Positions 6,799 to 9,834 of a DNA stretch of 9,834 nucleotides are shown here, one piece after another. The stretch is taken from NCBI GenBank assembly GCA_964355015.1, contig CAYHCE010000066.1, positions 1-9,834 of the forward strand, in the 5' to 3' direction. Every line of letters begins with the position of its first letter. Positions within the stretch are counted from its first letter, which is position 1. The position numbers were made by a program, and so were the translations under genes. This stretch comes from CAYHCE01 sp964355015. Lineage in GTDB: Bacteria; Cyanobacteriota; Cyanobacteriia; PCC-6307; Cyanobiaceae. The notes under the pieces are model-generated. The model made no database searches, was not told the DNA's origin, and saw nothing but the letters and a program-made list of their open reading frames with translations.

Positions 6799-7527
6799 CT
6801 AGATCCCCAGCCCTGAGTCCTGATCGAGCGTCAGGCGCTTCATGCCCGCATGGATCAGGCAGGTCAGGGCCAGTCGCACCAGCTGGGGGGCAGGGTCTTG
6901 AGGATGAAGCAGGTGCCGGGCTCTTTGCTCTGCAGACCGCTCTGGCCCAAGGCCGCCACCTCGCAGAGCATGTCGATGAACCGCTGTTGATCCATGCCCT
7001 CGAACAGCTGCTGTGCCTGCCGGAACCGTTCCCCCCCCCTGTTGCCAGAGTTCCGGCTGTGGTGAGCAGGTTGGCGAGGGTGCGCAGCGCAATGAGGTTG
7101 CCAGGCTCCAGCACAATCGGTCGATCCAGCCCGGCAACCCACCGCTTGAGCGGCCTTAGCTGAAACCCCTGGCGGGTGGTCGCCGGCCCGGCGTCAGCAA
7201 CGGCACCTCGATCGTGGAGCCCTCCTCCATCGGGTAGCCCTCCATCTCCAGGTGGAAGTCGCTGCAGAACACCGACAGGGGTGGGTCCAGATCGATCGCC
7301 TCCAGCAGGGCCAGCACGATCTCCCAGGCACTGTCGCTCGGATGCCGCTTCAGGGTCATGCGGAAGCGGATGGAAGTGAAGCGTTTGAGATCGGGCCGTG
7401 CCGAGAGCACGTTCGTGCGCAGAAACTTCCCGATGCCGTACTCGGTCTGGTTGACGAACATCACATAGGGACAATCGTCACCGGGGCCTGGCAGATCGTC
7501 CTGGGTGGTGATCGTGAGGTCGGACAT
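6799..7527 (-). pseudogene. Conserved-looking gene of about 243 aa broken by three single-base losses
   Basis: One protein can be followed through three frames. It starts at the ATG at 7525-7527 (MSDLTITTQDDLPGPGDD), with good coding character to LLTPG. It shifts near 7183-7192 into QGFQLRPLKRWVAGLDRPI and VLEPGNLIALRTLANLL, shifts again at a run of nine C (7031-7039) into ERFRQAQQLFEGMDQQRF, and shifts a third time at a run of six G (6885-6890) into QLVRLALTCLIHAGMKRL, ending at TAG (6799-6801). Each junction fits loss of one base. The rebuilt product is about 243 residues, soluble and without a signal peptide. I do not recognise the family. The gene lies 7 bases after a 62-aa ORF on the same strand and is probably cotranscribed with it. 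Three indels in 730 bases at mononucleotide runs mean either sequencing error or a decayed gene. Internal short frames should not be annotated as separate genes. Confidence 0.7.
7031..7039. repeat. Run of nine C
   Basis: Nine consecutive C on the plus strand (G on the coding minus strand) sit exactly where the reading frame of the broken 243-aa gene changes. Such runs are prone to slippage, both in the cell and in sequencing. Confidence 0.85.
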
Positions 7528-7534
7528 GGTCTGC

Positions 7535-7723
7535 TCAGGCCTCGTTGCTGCTCTTGTTCCCGCTCTGTGCTTCGAACAGCGGCCCCAGCGGCACCACCCC
7601 CAGTTGGCCCTGCTCCGCCACCTCTAGTCCGGGTGGGTTGGGCTGCTCCGGCCCGAACAGCTCCACCGGCGGGGCATCAGGACCGAGCGGCAGTGGGTTC
7701 TGCCGGTAGCGCTGGCGCGGCAT
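7535..7723 (-). CDS. Small proline-rich hypothetical protein
   Basis: A 62-residue ORF that I do not recognise, starting MPRQRYRQNPLPLGPDAPP and ending QSGNKSSNEA. It is rich in Pro, Gly and Leu (PEQPNPPGLEV, residues about 26-36), lacks a membrane segment or signal peptide, and is probably extended or disordered. It stops 7 bases before the ATG of the broken 243-aa gene on the same strand, suggesting a two-gene operon in which this is the first gene. The spacing and strand are the main support. The GC-rich sequence could give such an ORF by chance, so confidence is moderate. It may be an assembly or adaptor partner of the following gene, but nothing in the sequence shows that. Confidence 0.45.
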   Translation of the reverse strand: MPRQRYRQNPLPLGPDAPPVELFGPEQPNPPGLEVAEQGQLGVVPLGPLFEAQSGNKSSNEA

Positions 7724-8040
7724 GGTGAAGAGTCGATACCTGTGCCCCTGAGCTTGACAGCGCCAGAGGGATTCAGCCCTGCAGCTGGGCCTTGGATCGC
7801 TCCCCCCTCCCCCTCAGGCATAAACCCCTATTGCCCTGGCCGGTAGGCCATCCGATCGTTCTTGTATCGGTTTCGGAGGCCCTTCGATGGATGACACTCC
7901 CCCGGGTCAGGCGTCAGGAGCGCGCTGACGATCCGGCCCCTGCTCCAACACTCTCATCGGATCTCTGGCTTCCCTGGCGTGTCACGCCGTCGCCGTCCAT
8001 TGCACCGCCATAGGTGCCCCGGACCCAACGGGAAGTCCCA

Positions 8041-8065
8041 CTGGAAACCTGGCCCCAGGTGCCAG
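8041..8065 (+). repeat. Long interrupted hairpin
   Basis: CTGG (8041-8044) pairs with CCAG (8062-8065), and ACCTGG (8047-8052) pairs with CCAGGT (8055-8060). The two helices are separated by a small internal loop (AA against G). Ten base pairs in 25 bases suggest a folded RNA or an operator just upstream of the terminator hairpin. Confidence 0.55.
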
Positions 8066-8103
8066 CGTCAGCCACTCCGCCCCCATCAACCAAACTCCTT
8101 CAG

Positions 8104-8130
8104 AGCCCGGTGGCCTCGTCACCGGGCTTT
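8104..8130 (+). terminator. Rho-independent terminator or attenuator hairpin
   Basis: AGCCCGGTG (8104-8112) and CACCGGGCT (8120-8128) form a perfect 9-bp GC-rich stem with a 7-base loop, followed by a short T-run on the plus strand. The minus strand lacks a T-run, so it works for plus-strand transcripts. It ends 18 bases before the ATG of the 153-aa gene, which would fit transcription attenuation as well as the end of a small RNA. Confidence 0.7.
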
Positions 8131-8148
8131 GTCGTGACCCCCTGTTCC

Positions 8149-8610
8149 ATGGCTGACCTCGCCCGGACCCACCAAGCCCTCGCTGTGGACTACCGCTGGC
8201 ATTTACAGATCGCCGCCGGCAAGCTGCTCGCCCAACCCAGTTGGTCGTTGGAGGCCACGGTGGCGTTGATCCACACCCAGACCCAGGGCATCACGATTGG
8301 TCCGGTGAGGAGCCTTCCCCTATGGCTGGATCACCTCCCACCGGAGCTGGATGCCTTCGTGAGGCTGCAGGAGCAGGGGGTGAGCTTCGAGGAGGCCTAC
8401 CAACGCTGCCTTGCAGAACAAGGCCAGGAGTTCCTCGCTGCCATCGAGGCCAGCAAAGCCAGTGGGGCGCTGGTCACCCACGACAACCTGGTCGAATTCG
8501 CGGCCCTCTCCCAGAAAGGCTTTGCCCGTGACCCCAGGGAACTGCTGGTGCTGGCCAAGTGGCCGGACAACGTCACCGGCTTTCTGCTGTCGTGTGAGCA
8601 GTTGAGCTGA
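8149..8610 (+). CDS. Hypothetical protein, 153 aa
   Basis: I do not recognise this protein. Starting at ATG 8149 (MADLARTHQALAVDYRWHLQ), it has 153 residues, is mostly helical and soluble, and carries no signal peptide or membrane segment. Visible stretches are LEATVALIHTQTQG (about 39-52), LDAFVRLQEQGVSFEEAYQRC (about 71-91), which looks like an amphipathic helical pair, and FARDPRELLVLAKWPDNVTG (about 125-144). The same frame runs open upstream to a GTG at 8014. That extension is proline-rich and low in coding character, and it would include the terminator hairpin, so the ATG is preferred. No ribosome site is obvious. The gene ends inside a 20-base palindrome and converges on cyAbrB. It is probably a lineage-specific cyanobacterial protein. 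Confidence 0.65.
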   Translation: MADLARTHQALAVDYRWHLQIAAGKLLAQPSWSLEATVALIHTQTQGITIGPVRSLPLWLDHLPPELDAFVRLQEQGVSFEEAYQRCLAEQGQEFLAAIEASKASGALVTHDNLVEFAALSQKGFARDPRELLVLAKWPDNVTGFLLSCEQLS

Positions 8611-8621
8611 AGTCAGCTCAA
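8602..8621. repeat. 20-base palindrome between convergent genes
   Basis: TTGAGCTGA (8602-8610) and TCAGCTCAA (8613-8621) are perfect inverted arms around AG; the first arm contains the stop codon of the 153-aa gene. As RNA it gives an 8-bp stem with an AAGT loop on either strand. There is no T-run, so it is at most a weak bidirectional terminator; a protein-binding site is the alternative. Confidence 0.6.
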
Positions 8622-8641
8622 AGGGCCAGCGGATTGAAGGC

Positions 8642-9013
8642 TCACTCATCCTCTTCCGTTGAGCCAGCTGGCACCAGGCGGATCTGCTTGCGACCCAGCT
8701 TGATCTCAAACTCATCACCGGGCTTGAGATCCAACAGCGCGGAGTAGGCCTTACCGATCAGGAGGTTGCCGTTGCCCTGGACGGTGGCCACGTAGCTCAA
8801 GCTGCGACCAGCCTTCCCTTTGGTTTTGCCGTTGCCATCACCCAGGCTGACGCCCTTGGCCTCCAGAAGCGCCTCATAGAACGCCGTGAAGTTCAGCCGT
8901 TCGCTGCCGTCCTTCTTGGTGCTCACATAGCCGGCGGCTCGCACCAGATCGGACTTGGAGACATCACCCAGCTCCTTGACTTTGGCGAGCAGGTCAGATC
9001 CGGTTAGGGCCAT
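8642..9013 (-). CDS. cyAbrB-type transcriptional regulator
   Basis: A 123-residue member of the cyanobacterial AbrB-like family, DNA-binding proteins that tune carbon and nitrogen metabolism and other global responses. The opening MALTGSDLLAKVKELGD is the family hallmark, followed by DLVRAAGYVSTKKDGSERLNF (about 22-42), a linker rich in Gly and Lys (about 58-70), and the C-terminal AbrB-type beta domain (SYVATVQGNGNLLIGKAY at 73-90, LKPGDEFEIKLGRKQIRLVP at 96-115). Unlike Bacillus AbrB, the DNA-binding domain is at the C-terminus, as is normal for cyAbrB. The frame is open upstream to an ATG at 9094, but the family start is the ATG at 9011-9013; the 27 extra residues are unlike the family. 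No Shine-Dalgarno site is visible, as is common in cyanobacteria. The gene follows the nuclease on the same strand by 77 bases. It is the best host marker in the window. Confidence 0.93.
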   Translation of the reverse strand: MALTGSDLLAKVKELGDVSKSDLVRAAGYVSTKKDGSERLNFTAFYEALLEAKGVSLGDGNGKTKGKAGRSLSYVATVQGNGNLLIGKAYSALLDLKPGDEFEIKLGRKQIRLVPAGSTEEDE

Positions 9014-9090
9014 GGGCGTGGCGTTCAAAGCTTGAAGGTAACGAGCAATCCGATGACGACCAGAGCCAAAAGGTGCGGTTGTCCGTCCTC

Positions 9091-9785
9091 TCAACGCAGG
9101 CTCTCGCAGGCCACCCCATCACCATTGCCATCGAGGTAGGTGTGGCCCTGGCGCAGCAACTCCTGGGCCTTTGTAAACTGCCGATCTGCTTGCAGCGGTA
9201 ACGCTGGCCTGCAATCGCAGCTGGGGCTGTCCCAGCAGGGGCCACACCTGAACTGACCGCACGACTGTTTCCACCCGTACGCCGAGCCCGCCGAAACTCC
9301 CAAGGCCTCGTGATGCCGCCCGGCATCCTCCACACCCCGTAGCGGCTGCGGGAAGCGCGGAACTCGGCATCCAGATACTCCTGAGCGTTGCACTGGCTCA
9401 GGTACTGGCGGTAGGCAAACGCCTGGCCGTCCTCCACCATCGCCAGGTTCAGATTCACCTCCCCGATCACCTCCGCCACGGTGCGGCCATAGCGGTCGAC
9501 CGTCTGGGGAAGCAGCGTCACCGGAGTGCCGATCCGCAGCCGCGTTTGCAGATAGGCGCGGGACTGGGCGCCATAGGGTGCCTGGGCCATCTCGGGGGCA
9601 TCGATACAGGCCAGCCGCACCGTGATCCGCTGCTGGCCCTGCTGCACCCTGATCGTGTCGCCGTCGCCGATCGAGAGCACCGTGGCGCGAACCTCGGGGC
9701 CGGCCACCGCCATCGGGGATGTCGCCGCCATGGCCATCGCCGCCGCCAGCAACAGCGTGGCAAGTGGGGGCGGGTTCAGGGGCAT
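9091..9785 (-). pseudogene. Secreted SNase-family nuclease with Excalibur-like C-terminus, frameshifted
   Basis: A thermonuclease (staphylococcal nuclease fold) protein that would cut DNA or RNA outside the cytoplasm. From ATG 9783-9785 it has a signal peptide (residues 1 to about 28, LLLAAAMAMAATSPMAVA), then the SNase domain with IGDGDTI (Asp41/Asp43), VRLACIDAPE (Arg57, Asp62, Glu65) and DRYGR (Arg101), matching the known catalytic and calcium-binding positions. After RYRCKQIGS (residue 203) the frame is lost. The family C-terminus, FTKAQELLRQGHTYLDGNGDGVACESLR, continues in the next frame to TGA at 9091-9093, giving an Excalibur-type motif (DxNxDGxxCE). One T missing from the run at 9175-9177 explains the shift; the rebuilt length is about 231 residues. 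If the shift is real, the frame as read runs to 263 residues with an unrelated tail overlapping cyAbrB, and the nuclease domain itself is intact. It lies upstream of cyAbrB on the same strand. Confidence 0.85.
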
Positions 9786-9834
9786 GAGCTCAGTTTGATG
9801 GCCGACGCCCTTCCCTTCTGGCCTCGCTCAGGGG

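Larger units (their letters stand above)
7724..8148. other. Gene-poor stretch with several hairpins, possible non-coding RNA or leader
   Basis: No gene is supported here. Inverted repeats seen: TGGCC/GGCCA (7837-7850, loop GGTA); CGTCAG/CTGACG (7912-7930); GGAC/GTCC (8021-8038) with inner CC/GG; CTGG-AA-ACCTGG-CC-CCAGGT-G-CCAG (8041-8065); and the terminator hairpin at 8104-8128. AGGTGCC occurs twice (8012-8018 and 8057-8063). The neighbouring genes to the left are on the minus strand, so a plus-strand terminator here implies a plus-strand RNA that starts inside this stretch. Confidence 0.45.

Noticed and set aside
8012..8065. Cobalamin riboswitch
   Set aside because: Only AGGTGCC and AACGGGAA match; the GGTG-containing helix, the CCCGCNACTG-type segment and the B12 box are not found, and the downstream gene is not a recognisable B12 gene.
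8014..8148. N-terminal extension of the 153-aa gene to the GTG at 8014
   Set aside because: The added residues are proline-rich with poor coding character, and the segment holds a strong terminator hairpin.
1..9834. CRISPR array, tRNA, rRNA or complete insertion sequence
   Set aside because: No regularly spaced repeats, tRNA-like cloverleaf, rRNA stretch or transposase motif was seen; an element edge at 1-60 is only suspected.

Overview
The window looks like a piece of a cyanobacterial chromosome of the Synechococcus/Cyanobium kind, with a defence island in its left half. The host assignment rests mainly on one gene, a cyAbrB-type regulator (8642-9013), a family that is almost exclusively cyanobacterial. 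A secreted nuclease with a C-terminal calcium-binding-like motif is compatible with this. No rRNA, tRNA or CRISPR array was seen.

Left part (1-6011): a phage-defence and DNA-modification module. On the minus strand, read from right to left, are vsr (very-short-patch repair endonuclease), drmD (SNF2-type helicase of DISARM) and the N-terminal part of drmMI (DISARM adenine methylase). vsr, drmD and drmMI are packed as one operon: 11 bases separate vsr from drmD, and drmD and drmMI overlap as TGATG. A complete C5-cytosine methyltransferase lies divergently from vsr across about 90 bases. drmD plus drmMI is the class 1 DISARM signature. A cytosine methylase is the class 2 hallmark, and Vsr is a repair partner of cytosine methylases, so the locus combines elements that are usually described apart. 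The expected drmA, drmB and drmC would lie left of base 1 and are not visible. drmMI loses its family pattern near base 60 and stops at the window edge, so the system may be disrupted.

Middle part (6012-6800): a lower-GC stretch with two small divergent orphan genes. Their promoters appear to share one AT-rich -10 block. A gene-free stretch of about 240 bases follows.

Right part (6800-9834): cyanobacterial housekeeping or hypothetical genes. A minus-strand pair consists of a 62-aa proline-rich ORF and a conserved-looking gene of about 243 aa that is broken by three single-base losses. Next comes a gene-poor stretch of about 425 bases ending in a strong plus-strand terminator hairpin just ahead of a 153-aa hypothetical gene. 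Last are cyAbrB and a signal-peptide-bearing SNase-family nuclease, which is also broken by one single-base loss. The four frameshifts all fall at short mononucleotide runs. They could be sequencing errors or real gene decay.

How the parts may work together (inference): the cytosine methylase would mark self DNA, Vsr would repair T:G mismatches caused by deamination of 5-methylcytosine, and DrmD with DrmMI would belong to a DISARM-type restriction complex whose core is outside the window.
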